The notes under the pieces are model-generated. The model did not search any database. It was not told where the DNA came from and worked only from the letters and a program-made list of their open reading frames with translations. A program made the translations under genes and the position numbers. From NCBI GenBank assembly GCA_033722075.1, contig JAWVZU010000004.1:1-41001 (forward strand): DNA of 41,001 nt, read 5' to 3'. Position 1 is the first letter of the stretch, and each line of letters starts with the position of its first letter. Origin of the DNA: JAWVZU01 sp033722075. Its GTDB lineage: Bacteria > Pseudomonadota > Gammaproteobacteria > Xanthomonadales > SZUA-38. This document shows, in pieces, positions 10,001 to 17,543 of the stretch.

Positions 10001-10193
10001 CTTCGAGATGGACGCCGGAATCGTCCAGCGCGACCGTGTCGCATCGACCCGAACCGGCACCGCCGAGTTCGGCCGTTCGCTCGCCTTGCTGGAGAGCGAC
10101 CTGGTGGTGGGCGCGCCGGGCTCAGCCGGCGGCGCCGGCCGAGCCCTGCTGGTGATCAACAACGACCGACTGTTTGCTACCGGCTTCGAATAG
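7077..10193 (+). CDS. Secreted BNR (Asp-box) propeller protein with seven FG-GAP repeats and GFE C-terminus
   Basis: 1038 residues with a short signal peptide (MWFSLSLAALLTAAPG). Residues about 65-620 contain twelve Asp-box motifs of the form S/T-x-D-G-G-x-T/S/N-W (for example RSTDGGLTW, KSTDGGATW, RTDDGGLNW), as in sortilin/VPS10-like and sialidase-fold propellers. Residues about 670-1030 contain seven FG-GAP units, each FGxAxAxxxxxxxVGAPG-like, which would make a seven-bladed integrin-type propeller; the usual DxDxDG calcium loops are mostly absent. The last residues are LFATGFE. The FG-GAP part and the GFE ending are shared with the protein at 36022-37902. Likely an exported or cell-surface protein of adhesive or binding function. 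No catalytic residues for a sialidase are evident. Confidence 0.83.
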   Translation: MWFSLSLAALLTAAPGPEALLKGGIFGESGERQFGLWRPINEGLEGGLVAALAFDPGDNSIALAGTPLGTFRSTDGGLTWSASRAGLPRQSTVVELIHHPTMPDRVFAATASNGVFRSDDGGITWVPRNTGMEFIGLRSLAVDPNDGDRLIAGTTFAFVYVSEDGGANWQSFEITSVGGGSVTALAIDPVTPATLYAGLITFGGGGEGVFKSTDGGATWSLSSNGLDVGGPILGVADLALDPNSPNVLYAGAGECQGIFRTTDGAQNWTQVNNTSCGDAVVIDPADSNRVIATDAISLDGGANWTASQPNFRPGEASPEFDDGGQAYAFQPGTNRILAGGNKWGIYRSDDNGTTWSPARTGLHAGVASDIAPLDRNLLIAPIDEIGIFRSTDGGQSWTSTDSPGDLDFNRLEFSPSDRQVGYVGTENDGVFRTGDGGLTWQAANTGIEDASVEDIAIDPADPDHLYVATDTFSAGGVFLSTDGGQSWMSSGLSLATDGEVYALSIHPTDGNTVYAGVFDPNGTHAQAVYRTDDGGLNWQPTDTSLNAGGNGVAALEINFADPDTLYAGTLGNGVYKTSDGGLSWAQLTATDTSATIFDIAIDPGNPERIFTSDGDFSSTAGAAFRTVGPNFPFGFNVRFNGEDGLTVYNNGDFGLFERRLDESQIDVESDQVGSGDRFGRQVLIERNRTFVGAPGEGDGAVFVFRREGELAVQVQRIDVPAGFAASEFGRAIAVDGDTLVIGAPGVANPVKGTPLKAAIFRRAQQGWTFQKAVTPSVSQADDAFGAAVAIEGRTIVVGAPLDNEIAPAAGAGYVFDFDGDNVMEIGRMTGNDSGASYGTAVATRNGKIAFGAPGSPIDQAATGAVSIFDRVADNLVGFDELIGSADDDQFGTALALDGKTLAVGAPGMDMTGPDEGAVLLYGLDAQNATQTAAVTAALSDPGAGFGDAVALQQGVLAVGAPQAQNTTGATGAAYVFEMDAGIVQRDRVASTRTGTAEFGRSLALLESDLVVGAPGSAGGAGRALLVINNDRLFATGFE

Positions 10194-10210
10194 AACCGGC
10201 TTCGAATAGA
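10179..10210 (+). repeat. 16-bp perfect tandem duplication across a stop codon
   Basis: The 16-mer accggcttcgaataga occurs at 10179-10194 and again directly at 10195-10210. The first copy contains the codons for the final TGFE and the TAG stop of the BNR/FG-GAP gene. The second copy lies outside the gene, just before the convergent subtilase ends at 10216. This looks like a slippage duplication, and it leaves the encoded C-terminus intact. Confidence 0.95.
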
Positions 10211-10215
10211 AGGGG

Positions 10216-13200
10216 CTAGCGATCGAGACGACGGATCCCCTTTGAGTTGCCCCCGCCGGCAGCGAAATCGGATATCGCATCGATCTTGATCGGCCCGACA
10301 TCCAGGTTTGCTTCGTCGACCACGATCTCATCGAGGTCGGTTGCCTCCGGGATCCCGCCGCACAACTCGCCCGCATCGCAGATGAACCCGTCGTTGTCCA
10401 GGTCGGTACCTGCCAGCAGCAGGTACTCACCGGAAAGAACCGCCTCGAACTCGACTGACGGATTGTCTCCGGAAATCACATCGACGCCGAGAACGCCGCT
10501 GGTGACCGGGTCGAGCAGAACCGCGAAAACCGTGCCGAACTCTCCGGGCACGTCAACCTCTCCGACCTCCATACTGACCGGTACCGAGGTCATGCCGGAA
10601 CCGGTATCGAAACGGATCGTCGCCCGGTAGCGGCCATCCGGCAGATCGGTGCGATCCACGGCCACACGGTAGACACCCAGACCGTTCGCATCCACATCGC
10701 TCTCGCTCACGGTCACGAAACTCTGGTCCACACTGATTCCCTCGACCGCCAGGCCTTCGCCGCCGCCATTGCGGAGTTCCAGGTCCAGTTCATCGACCAT
10801 GGCGCCGAAATTCAGGCTTTGCGGTGTTGGCACGAGGATCGGCGTCACCGTACCGCCACCGGCGATGGTCTGGGCCCATTGGACGGCTGCCAGCGCATCG
10901 ATCCGACCGAAGCCGAAGGTATCGTTGCGCACCATCGGCCCGTCCTCACCGAGGTCAACGGTGATTTCGCCGCTCATGATGGCCTGGTCGAATTCTTCCG
11001 GCGACAGCTCCGGGTGGACGGCCTTCATCAGGGCGGCAATGCCGGCCACATGGGGCGAGGCCATGGACGTGCCGTTGTAGAAGACGGCGATGGGTGACCG
11101 CGGGGTCTCACTGTCATCGAACAACAGGCTCAGCACCCCGTCGCCGAAGCCGTCGCCGTCGACATCGGTCCCGGTGTTGCCGCCCGGCGCCGCTATGTCG
11201 ATTGCCGAACCAAAGTTCGAATAGGGCGCCTTGGAATCGGTGATGGTCGTAGCCGCGACCGAGACGACGCCGTCGTAGGACGCCGGGAAGAACAGCTCGT
11301 CCGAGTTGCTGTTACCGGCGGCCGCGACGACGATCACGCCCTTCTGCCGGGCCTGATCGATCGCATCCGCCATCGCCTGCGACATGCCGGGCCCGCCCAG
11401 ACTGAGGTTGACGATGTCCGCGGATCGCGACGGCAACGTGCCAGAATCGTTGGACAGGCCGGCCGACCAGCGAAAACCCTGGATGATGTCGAAACCGGAG
11501 CCCGAACCACCGCGACCCAGCGTGCGGACCGGCATGATGGTCACTTCCCAGTTCACCCCGGCGAGGTTTCCACCGTTATTGGTATCTGCGCCGACCGTCC
11601 CCGCGACGTGGGTTCCGTGATAAGAGCCGGTCCCATCCGGGTTACCGCGATCGCCCGGGTCGTCAGCGTCCGGATCGATACCATCGAAATCCAGCGCGCT
11701 GAGCGTGTTGCGCACGAAATCGAAGCCGATCGAGAAGTCGACGTTGATCGCATTGTCGGGGTGCGCCCCAACGCCCGTGTCGATTACGGATACGACCACG
11801 TCCCGGCTCCCGGTCGTGATATCCCAGGCCTGTTCCAGGCCGATCAGGGGGTAATGCCATTGGAACGAATAGAACTCGTCGTTCGGCACGGCCTGGGTCT
11901 GGTAGACGAAATTGGGTTCGGCGAACGCCACGGCGGGATCGGCATTCAGCCGCTTTATGCCGATCAGCGTCTCCCATCTCCGACCCTCGCCCAGGCCGAA
12001 TCCGGCCCCGGCAAAGCGCGCCTTCCAGGCTTCAACCTCGGAGGCGGACTTGGCATCGGCCAGTCCGACGAGCAATTCCCGGTCCGGTGCTCCGCCTTTA
12101 TGAAGCAGGCCCTTGGGCAGCATCGAGCGGGTCCAGGCAGCCTTGTCGCCGTCTTCCAGAACCACGACCGCTTCGAAGGGAACCAGCGCATCCATGACGC
12201 TCATCTTGGAGGCCATGCCGGGGCCCGGCTGACCGGTCGTGATGACGTACGGCGAAGCCCCGCTGAAGCCGTCGACAACCAGGAAATACTCGCCGCTCTC
12301 CGGCGCCGTGACCATTTCCCGGTCGTCCAGCGACTGGGAGGCGTCAACCGGTTCATCGAGATCGTCGATGGTGAACAGCAGCAGATCCAGGTCGACCGCG
12401 GCCCGGTCGTCCCGATCGTGGTCGGAAACCTCCATGAAAGCGGCCTGCCCCGCGGCCATGCGAATGCGGTAGACATCCAGGACGTCTCCCTCGCCTGCGA
12501 AACGGGAGTCGTCGTTGCCGCTGCCGCTCGCCGACGCAAAGCCGGCCAGGCGCACGGGATTGGGCAGTGCCTGCGCCGTATCCGCGGTGTCGTTGGAGGC
12601 AAAGGGAAAGTCCGGGTTGTTGACGTCCGAATCCACGACCAGGTTATTCACCGGGCTCAGCTCGCCGGTGACATTGAAGGAGGGTCCGTCGAAGCCCACC
12701 ACGACGTCTTCCAGCTCGGTGAGCCGCACCAGGCGCATCTCGCCGTCGCCGAAATCGCGGGGACCCACGAATGCCATGGAACCCAGCTGCCCGCTGCCGT
12801 TGAAAGAAAACGCCATGGGACCGAACTCGATGCGCTCGACCAGGTCGGGATCGAAGTCGGGGCCGAAGATGCCGCCGCGCGTATATACCGATGACTCGAC
12901 GAACACCCGATTCCCGTCCACGACGCCCTCGCCGATGATCCACAGCGGCCGGCCTTCGGGGTCGTAGGTGAACCAGAACACGACCGCATTGGCGGCATCC
13001 AGGACCTCGATGAGAAAGCCCTCGCCGACCCGCTGCGGGTCATACCAGGCAGCGCTCACGGACGCGTTCAGACCGGTCTTTGCGGCGGCTCCGCATTCCA
13101 CGCCGGCGATCGAGGTGAGCCGGATCATCTCCTGCGACCCCTCGCCGAAGATCCCGTCATACTCGAGGGTCGCGGAATCACAGGTCGCAAAGGTCATGGT

Positions 13201-13548
13201 GTAGCTGCCCCAGGGATCGAGGACCACGTCCTCGGAATCGAACGACTCACCGAATCGCGCGCCCTGGGGGGCAAAGGCCTCTTCGAAAACGATCCGATTG
13301 CCGTCGATGGTGCCCACGGAGAGGATCCACAGCTGGTTTCCGGCATCGTCGTAGGTGAACCAGTAGCTCAGGGCCCGGTCCTCGGAAAGGATCTCGACCA
13401 GGATGCCCTCCCCATCGTGGGTCGGGTCGTACCAGGTGCCGCTGATCGAACCGTCCAGGGCCGTGAGCTCAGCACCGTCCTGGGCCAGGACGACAGGGGT
13501 GCAGAACAGCCACGCGACCCCCAGAATGGCGTATGCGATACGTTTCAT
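10216..13548 (-). CDS. Secreted subtilisin-family (S8) serine protease with duplicated N-terminal domains
   Basis: 1110 residues; SD GGAGG eight bases before the ATG and a signal peptide ending VVLAQ. Domain order: two copies of a W-Y/G-E-G domain (about 33-150 and 161-280; each starts with WYDP followed by GEG and contains FWFTYD/YWFTYD and PLWI/QLWI), a PPC-like prepeptidase domain (about 330-440), an I9/fervidolysin-like propeptide (about 488-550) and the S8 catalytic domain (about 570-890). Catalytic residues are D590 (VIDTG), H644 (HGTHVAG), oxyanion N746 (AAAGN) and S828 (GTSMASPHVAG). The C-terminal 200 residues are beta-rich and unassigned, ending in a basic tail. It probably acts outside the cell. 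It shares its N-terminal domains with the M12 protease C-terminus (1919-5116). Confidence 0.93.
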   Translation of the reverse strand: MKRIAYAILGVAWLFCTPVVLAQDGAELTALDGSISGTWYDPTHDGEGILVEILSEDRALSYWFTYDDAGNQLWILSVGTIDGNRIVFEEAFAPQGARFGESFDSEDVVLDPWGSYTMTFATCDSATLEYDGIFGEGSQEMIRLTSIAGVECGAAAKTGLNASVSAAWYDPQRVGEGFLIEVLDAANAVVFWFTYDPEGRPLWIIGEGVVDGNRVFVESSVYTRGGIFGPDFDPDLVERIEFGPMAFSFNGSGQLGSMAFVGPRDFGDGEMRLVRLTELEDVVVGFDGPSFNVTGELSPVNNLVVDSDVNNPDFPFASNDTADTAQALPNPVRLAGFASASGSGNDDSRFAGEGDVLDVYRIRMAAGQAAFMEVSDHDRDDRAAVDLDLLLFTIDDLDEPVDASQSLDDREMVTAPESGEYFLVVDGFSGASPYVITTGQPGPGMASKMSVMDALVPFEAVVVLEDGDKAAWTRSMLPKGLLHKGGAPDRELLVGLADAKSASEVEAWKARFAGAGFGLGEGRRWETLIGIKRLNADPAVAFAEPNFVYQTQAVPNDEFYSFQWHYPLIGLEQAWDITTGSRDVVVSVIDTGVGAHPDNAINVDFSIGFDFVRNTLSALDFDGIDPDADDPGDRGNPDGTGSYHGTHVAGTVGADTNNGGNLAGVNWEVTIMPVRTLGRGGSGSGFDIIQGFRWSAGLSNDSGTLPSRSADIVNLSLGGPGMSQAMADAIDQARQKGVIVVAAAGNSNSDELFFPASYDGVVSVAATTITDSKAPYSNFGSAIDIAAPGGNTGTDVDGDGFGDGVLSLLFDDSETPRSPIAVFYNGTSMASPHVAGIAALMKAVHPELSPEEFDQAIMSGEITVDLGEDGPMVRNDTFGFGRIDALAAVQWAQTIAGGGTVTPILVPTPQSLNFGAMVDELDLELRNGGGEGLAVEGISVDQSFVTVSESDVDANGLGVYRVAVDRTDLPDGRYRATIRFDTGSGMTSVPVSMEVGEVDVPGEFGTVFAVLLDPVTSGVLGVDVISGDNPSVEFEAVLSGEYLLLAGTDLDNDGFICDAGELCGGIPEATDLDEIVVDEANLDVGPIKIDAISDFAAGGGNSKGIRRLDR

Positions 13549-13624
13549 AGTTGATGCCTCCGGAAGATCCCCATCCGGCGCAGCAACGCCGGATCCTTCA
13601 TGTCTTTAGCATAACGCAAAGCCC

Positions 13625-13653
13625 TTGCCGCCGTCGGTGGCTTTTGGTACATT
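13625..13653 (+). promoter_or_regulatory. Candidate promoter of tRNA-Val
   Basis: TTGCCG (13625-13630) and TACATT (13648-13653) with a 17-bp spacer, ending 24 bp before the mature tRNA 5' end. Each hexamer matches four of six consensus bases. Position supports it; the match itself is moderate. Confidence 0.4.
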
Positions 13654-13677
13654 GCGCGCCCTTCACGCGACACACGT

Positions 13678-13754
13678 GGGCGATTAGCTCAGTTGGTTAG
13701 AGCGCCGTCTTGACATGGCGGAGGTCACTAGTTCAAATCTAGTATCGCCCACCA
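13678..13754 (+). tRNA. tRNA-Val (anticodon GAC)
   Basis: A full cloverleaf is readable. Acceptor GGGCGAT pairs with ATCGCCC; the D arm is GCTC/GAGC around AGTTGGTTA; the anticodon stem CCGTC/GGCGG (with one wobble pair) encloses loop TTGACAT with anticodon GAC; the T arm is ACTAG/CTAGT around TTCAAAT. Discriminator A is followed by an encoded CCA at 13752-13754. The gene is alone and convergent with the dehydrogenase gene. Confidence 0.97.
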
Positions 13755-13769
13755 CGATTCCCCCCCTTC

Positions 13770-15080
13770 TCATGAAGGCCCGCCGGCCCACCCCGATTCG
13801 AACAGGTAGCGGATGATGTCCCGGGTCCGGTCACCCCAGATCGGATGTGCCTGCTCGGCCAGTTCGTCAGCAAGCTTCTCGGCTTCCTCCCACGGCGTCG
13901 TCCCGGCCTTTTCGGACCGGTCCAGAACTTCCAGGGTTCGCTGAAAAACGCCCGATTCGCTGTCACGCTCGAGATGCTTGTCAATGGCGGGGTCGCCGGG
14001 GAACCACCCGTATTGTTCATTGGCGCAGTTGACGATCCCCATCCGGTTGGCCAGGAAATCCGGCACGAAGAGCACGCCGTTTTCGGCCAGCAGGCGGCAG
14101 TCCCGGGCCGGAGCCTCCAGTTGGTTGTTGGCCGCACCGCAGACGATCGGCGCCTTGATCGCGGGAATGGTTTCGGGATTGAGAATGCCGCCCACCGCAT
14201 TGGGCACCAGCAGGTCACAGGCTTCGGCGAGAATCTTGTTGTCCCGGCGATCTACCGCGGTTGCCCTCAGCCATTCCGCGCCGAATTGCTCGGTGACTCT
14301 TTTCACCCGCACCGGGTCGACGTCCGTCGCAATCACCCCGGCCACGTCCCGCTCCCGGAGTTCGGTCAACATGAAGGTTGCCACGTTGCCGAGCCCTTGC
14401 ATGGCGATCCGCTTTCCGGCCAGGCTGCCTCGGCCCTGGTGCTCGAGCGCCGCCTCCATGGCCATGCAGACGCCGCGTGCGGTCTTTTCGCTGGGATTGC
14501 CACTGCCGCCAAGGGCTTCCGGGACGCAGGTGGTAAAGCGTGTCGTGGCGTGGATGTGCAGCATGTCCTCGGGCCGGGTCCCGACATCCTCGGCCGTCAC
14601 GTAGCAGCCTCGCAAGCCGGACATGAAACGGCCATAGTCGCGGAACACCCGGCTGCGCACCGCCGGGTCCCGGTGGTCCTGGTCTGCGCGGCGCGCGATG
14701 ACGCCCTTGCCGCCGCCCCACCACAGCCCGGCAAGCGCCGACTTCTGACCCATGCCCCGGCTCAGGCGCAGGCCGTCGTGCAGGAATGCATCGAGATCAT
14801 CGTATTGCCAGTAGCGAACCCCGCCGGCCCCCTGACCGCGCAGCGTTCGATGCAATGTTGCGGACATGAGGTGACCGCTTTCGGCGCCGATCTCGAGAAA
14901 GAGCCCGTCGTGTGAATCGAAGTCCCGATCTTCCGCAAGGGCCGCGGCAAGGGGGTCGAGCATGGGGTGGGAGCAGCGTAGCCGCTGCTCCCGGCGATCC
15001 CAGATCAGCGCGGCCCGCGCCAGCCCGGCTTCACGAAACGTCTCGATGCACTGATCGACCGGTTTTTGCCAGTCCAGCAT
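13770..15080 (-). CDS. Glu/Leu/Phe/Val dehydrogenase family protein
   Basis: 436 residues from ATG at 15080, which overlaps the preceding stop as TGATG, so translation is probably coupled. The reading frame stays open upstream to 15413 but that part lies inside the AIM24 gene in another frame. Family motifs: K113 and the catalytic GGGKG segment with K125, TAEDVGT at 162-168, and the Rossmann loop GLGNVA at 229-234. The family performs NAD(P)-dependent oxidative deamination of amino acids. The short length and GGGKG context resemble leucine/phenylalanine/valine dehydrogenases more than classic glutamate dehydrogenase. Substrate cannot be fixed by eye. It is the last gene of a six-gene operon with AIM24 proteins, an unusual setting for an amino-acid dehydrogenase. 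Confidence 0.88.
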   Translation of the reverse strand: MLDWQKPVDQCIETFREAGLARAALIWDRREQRLRCSHPMLDPLAAALAEDRDFDSHDGLFLEIGAESGHLMSATLHRTLRGQGAGGVRYWQYDDLDAFLHDGLRLSRGMGQKSALAGLWWGGGKGVIARRADQDHRDPAVRSRVFRDYGRFMSGLRGCYVTAEDVGTRPEDMLHIHATTRFTTCVPEALGGSGNPSEKTARGVCMAMEAALEHQGRGSLAGKRIAMQGLGNVATFMLTELRERDVAGVIATDVDPVRVKRVTEQFGAEWLRATAVDRRDNKILAEACDLLVPNAVGGILNPETIPAIKAPIVCGAANNQLEAPARDCRLLAENGVLFVPDFLANRMGIVNCANEQYGWFPGDPAIDKHLERDSESGVFQRTLEVLDRSEKAGTTPWEEAEKLADELAEQAHPIWGDRTRDIIRYLFESGWAGGPS

Positions 15081-16183
15081 CAGTTGCTCTTCTTGACCGG
15101 CCGGTAGAACTGGGCCCAGAAGACGAAAGCCCGCGCCTTGCGGGTCTGGATCCAGACCTTGCCCTTGCCCTTGAAGCGGCAGACCAGTCCTTCCCCGGAA
15201 AAGAACAGCGACTTGTAGCCGGCGACCTTGGTGATGTCGTAATCCAGCCCTTCGGTGAAAGCGACGATATGCCCGTTGTCTACGACGTGCTCGCCGTCGA
15301 CGTCGATCTCGAGCATTGCGCCGTAGGTATTGAACCAGACCGAACCGGTCCCGCTGACCCGGATCAGGAACAATCCCTCCCCGGAGAAAAAGCCCTTCTT
15401 CAGTCCCTGCCACTTGGTCTGGACTTCGACGCCGGGGGTCGACGCCACGAAGGCGGAGTTCTGCAGATACAGGGTCTCTCCCTTCAGTTCCACGTGAGCC
15501 ATGTCGCCGGGCACCGACGGTGAAATACCGATGCGCCCGGGACCGCCCTCGGCGGTAAACTCGTTGATGAAAAGCGATTCACCGCTGACGAACCGCTTCA
15601 GGCCGCCGCCCATCCGGGTCTTCATCTTCAGGTTCGTGTCCATGGTCGCCATGGCGGCGGCTTCCACGGTCAGCGATTGGCCGGCGGGTATTTCGACCGT
15701 CGCGTGGGCGTAGTCCGGCCTGGCCTCCATCCGGAACCGGTAGTCACCCGCCTGCTGCCACTCCGTCGTCATGGTCTGATCCGCGCCGACCGCTTCGATC
15801 TCTTCCGTCGGCGCCGAAGTGCCCACCACGCGATCGCCATCCTCGACTGCCGGCATCTCCTCCGTCGACGCCGAGACAACGCGCTCCCGCTCGGAGACCG
15901 CGGGGACCTCCTGGGTGGACGCTTCCGGCACCTTGGGCCGATCGTCGGCTTCTCCGTCCATGGGGCGGACGGTCACCACCAGGCCTGCGTTCTCGAGACG
16001 CCGCGCGTACTCCTCGGCAACCGGTTGATGAATGCCCTTCTTGACCGTGACGGGGCTCCCCTCCAGCAGCTTGGCTGCAGCCTGTTCGGGCAGCTTGAGC
16101 TGGTCCTGCAGCTGCCGTATGGCCTCTTCGGGCGTGATACCCGGCTTCGCTTTTCCGCTGGCGACTACTTTATAGGTGCTCAT
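15080..16183 (-). CDS. AIM24/TIGR00266 family protein with extra N-terminal domain
   Basis: 367 residues from an ATG preceded by GGGAGG at ideal spacing; the longer open frame upstream covers the neighbouring paralogue and is not coding. Residues 1-75 form a small alpha/beta module (TPEEAIRQLQDQLKLPEQAAAKLL region, then VTVKKG and AGLVVTVRP), resembling the L7/L12-like modules seen in other bacterial proteins. Residues 75-137 are an acidic linker with three imperfect units (STQEVPAV, STEEMPAV, TEEIEAV). Residues about 145-360 are the AIM24 beta-helix-like domain with SGESLFINEFT, VPGDMAHVEL and GEGLVCRFKGKGKVWIQT. It is one of three AIM24 paralogues in tandem. Bacterial AIM24 proteins have no settled biochemical role; a membrane-associated scaffold function is often assumed. 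Confidence 0.87.
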   Translation of the reverse strand: MSTYKVVASGKAKPGITPEEAIRQLQDQLKLPEQAAAKLLEGSPVTVKKGIHQPVAEEYARRLENAGLVVTVRPMDGEADDRPKVPEASTQEVPAVSERERVVSASTEEMPAVEDGDRVVGTSAPTEEIEAVGADQTMTTEWQQAGDYRFRMEARPDYAHATVEIPAGQSLTVEAAAMATMDTNLKMKTRMGGGLKRFVSGESLFINEFTAEGGPGRIGISPSVPGDMAHVELKGETLYLQNSAFVASTPGVEVQTKWQGLKKGFFSGEGLFLIRVSGTGSVWFNTYGAMLEIDVDGEHVVDNGHIVAFTEGLDYDITKVAGYKSLFFSGEGLVCRFKGKGKVWIQTRKARAFVFWAQFYRPVKKSN

Positions 16184-16193
16184 GAGAACCTCC

Positions 16194-16871
16194 CTACCCG
16201 ACCGGCCGAAGGTGCGGCCGCAGCGCCAGACCGAACCCTCGTGGCTGGTGCGACTGACACCAGACGGTGCCCTTGCCCTTGAAGCGACAGACCAGGCCTT
16301 CGCCGCCCAGGATGGAATGCAACCAGCTGCTGCCGGCCTTGGACAGGGAGAAATCCAGCGTGTCGTCGAAGGCAACAATGTGGCCGGTATCCACGACGTA
16401 TTCGCCGTCGACCTCGATCGGATAGATCGCACCGAAACTCGAGAGCACGATATGCCCCTGTCCCGACAGGCGCAGCCAGAACATCCCCTCGCCGGAGAAC
16501 AGGCTCTTGAAGCCCTGCCATCCGAGGTCGACTTCGATGCCTTCCGCGGAAGCGACGTAGGAGCCGGACTGGACGATGAGATTGGTGTGCTCCAGCGCCA
16601 TGGCCAGCATGTCACCGGGCAGGCTGGTGGCCAGCAGGACCTCGCCGCCCGTCGGGGCAACGTAGTGATTGAGAAAGAAAGACTCGCCGCCGAGCTTTCT
16701 CTTTACCGCCTTGAGCATACCGCCGCCGGAGCGCTTGTGGGTCGTGGTCGTGACGTCCATGTCGCCGCTCATGGCAATCATCGCGCCGGATTCGGCGGTG
16801 AGCTGTTCGCCCTTGTCGAGGTGGACGCGGGCCGCCGAATTACCCGGGCCGTGGACGATTTCGATCTGCAT
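16194..16871 (-). CDS. AIM24/TIGR00266 family protein (middle paralogue)
   Basis: 225 residues, typical length for TIGR00266. It has the family blocks: an N-terminal strand pair with GEQLTAESGAMIAMSGDM, GGESFFLNHYV at about 61-71, LPGDMLAMAL, GSYVASAEGIEVDLGWQG, VDGEYVVDTGHIVAF and a terminal GEGLVCRFKGKGTVWCQ. No signal peptide or membrane span is visible, so it is cytosolic or peripherally bound. The gene lies 11 bp downstream of the first AIM24 gene and 10 bp upstream of the third, so all three are surely co-transcribed. The three copies have diverged clearly from each other, so this is an old duplication. Confidence 0.9.
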   Translation of the reverse strand: MQIEIVHGPGNSAARVHLDKGEQLTAESGAMIAMSGDMDVTTTTHKRSGGGMLKAVKRKLGGESFFLNHYVAPTGGEVLLATSLPGDMLAMALEHTNLIVQSGSYVASAEGIEVDLGWQGFKSLFSGEGMFWLRLSGQGHIVLSSFGAIYPIEVDGEYVVDTGHIVAFDDTLDFSLSKAGSSWLHSILGGEGLVCRFKGKGTVWCQSHQPRGFGLALRPHLRPVG

Positions 16872-16882
16872 GGCGGACCCCC

Positions 16883-17542
16883 TCAGAATTTAGGATTCAG
16901 CCAGGCCGCAAGGCCGGAAACGCTGCGGGTCTGGATGACATAATGCCCCTTGCCTTCGAGCCGCGTCACCAGGCCCTCGCCGCCGAAGAAGCTAGAGAAC
17001 AACCCGCCGGCGAGCTGGGCCTTGAGCTTGACGCCGGGATCGTAGGCCACCAGGTGGCTCGTATCGACCACCGTCTCGCCATCGACCTCGCGATCGAGCA
17101 GAGCGCCATAGGCCCCGTACCAGCAGCGTCCCTGGCCGGACACTACCAGGCGGAAGAGGCCTTCCCGGCCCAGCCAGGAGACGATCCCCGCCCAGCTCAG
17201 CCCCAGCTTGACGCCCGGTTCGGCCGCGATGAATGCCCCGGGCTGGAGATACATGGAGTTCCCGTTCAGCTCGATGCAGTTCACGTCCCCCGGATATTTC
17301 TGGGCCAGGGTGATCGCCGCAGGCTCCGATGCCTTGTTGGTGAATTCGTTGATGAACAGCGACTCACCGCCGAGAAACTTGCGCAGCAGACCGCCGATCA
17401 GCCCCCCGTTGAGCCGGGTCTGCATGTCTATCGGACCCGCCATGGTCGCCATCGCGTCCGACTCGGCGACGATGCTCTCGCCGCCGGCGAGTTCGACTTC
17501 CAGGTAGGCAAACGAGGGTTTTCCCTTGATCTCGACTTGCAT
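16883..17542 (-). CDS. AIM24/TIGR00266 family protein (first paralogue)
   Basis: 219 residues from ATG at 17542, one base after the TGA of the M48 protease gene; the Shine-Dalgarno GGGAGGAG lies within the end of that gene, so the two are translationally coupled. Family blocks: ESIVAESDAMATMAGPID, GGESLFINEFTN, YPGDVNCIEL, GAFIAAEPGVKLGLSWAG, VDGETVVDTSHLVAYDPGV and GEGLVTRLEGKGHYVIQT. The C-terminus ends LNPKF. No exported features. It is the closest of the three to the M48 peptidase gene. The direct physical coupling suggests the two products work together, for example in membrane protein or lipid homeostasis; that is inference. Confidence 0.9.
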   Translation of the reverse strand: MQVEIKGKPSFAYLEVELAGGESIVAESDAMATMAGPIDMQTRLNGGLIGGLLRKFLGGESLFINEFTNKASEPAAITLAQKYPGDVNCIELNGNSMYLQPGAFIAAEPGVKLGLSWAGIVSWLGREGLFRLVVSGQGRCWYGAYGALLDREVDGETVVDTSHLVAYDPGVKLKAQLAGGLFSSFFGGEGLVTRLEGKGHYVIQTRSVSGLAAWLNPKF

Positions 17543-17543
17543 C

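Noticed and set aside
11608..12894. 428-codon plus-strand open frame opposite the subtilase
   Set aside because: The subtilase catalytic triad and domain order on the minus strand prove the other frame; this one is a GC-driven shadow.
15081..15413. Upstream extension of the dehydrogenase reading frame
   Set aside because: It lies in another frame of the AIM24 gene; the dehydrogenase family N-terminus begins at the ATG at 15080 that overlaps the AIM24 stop.
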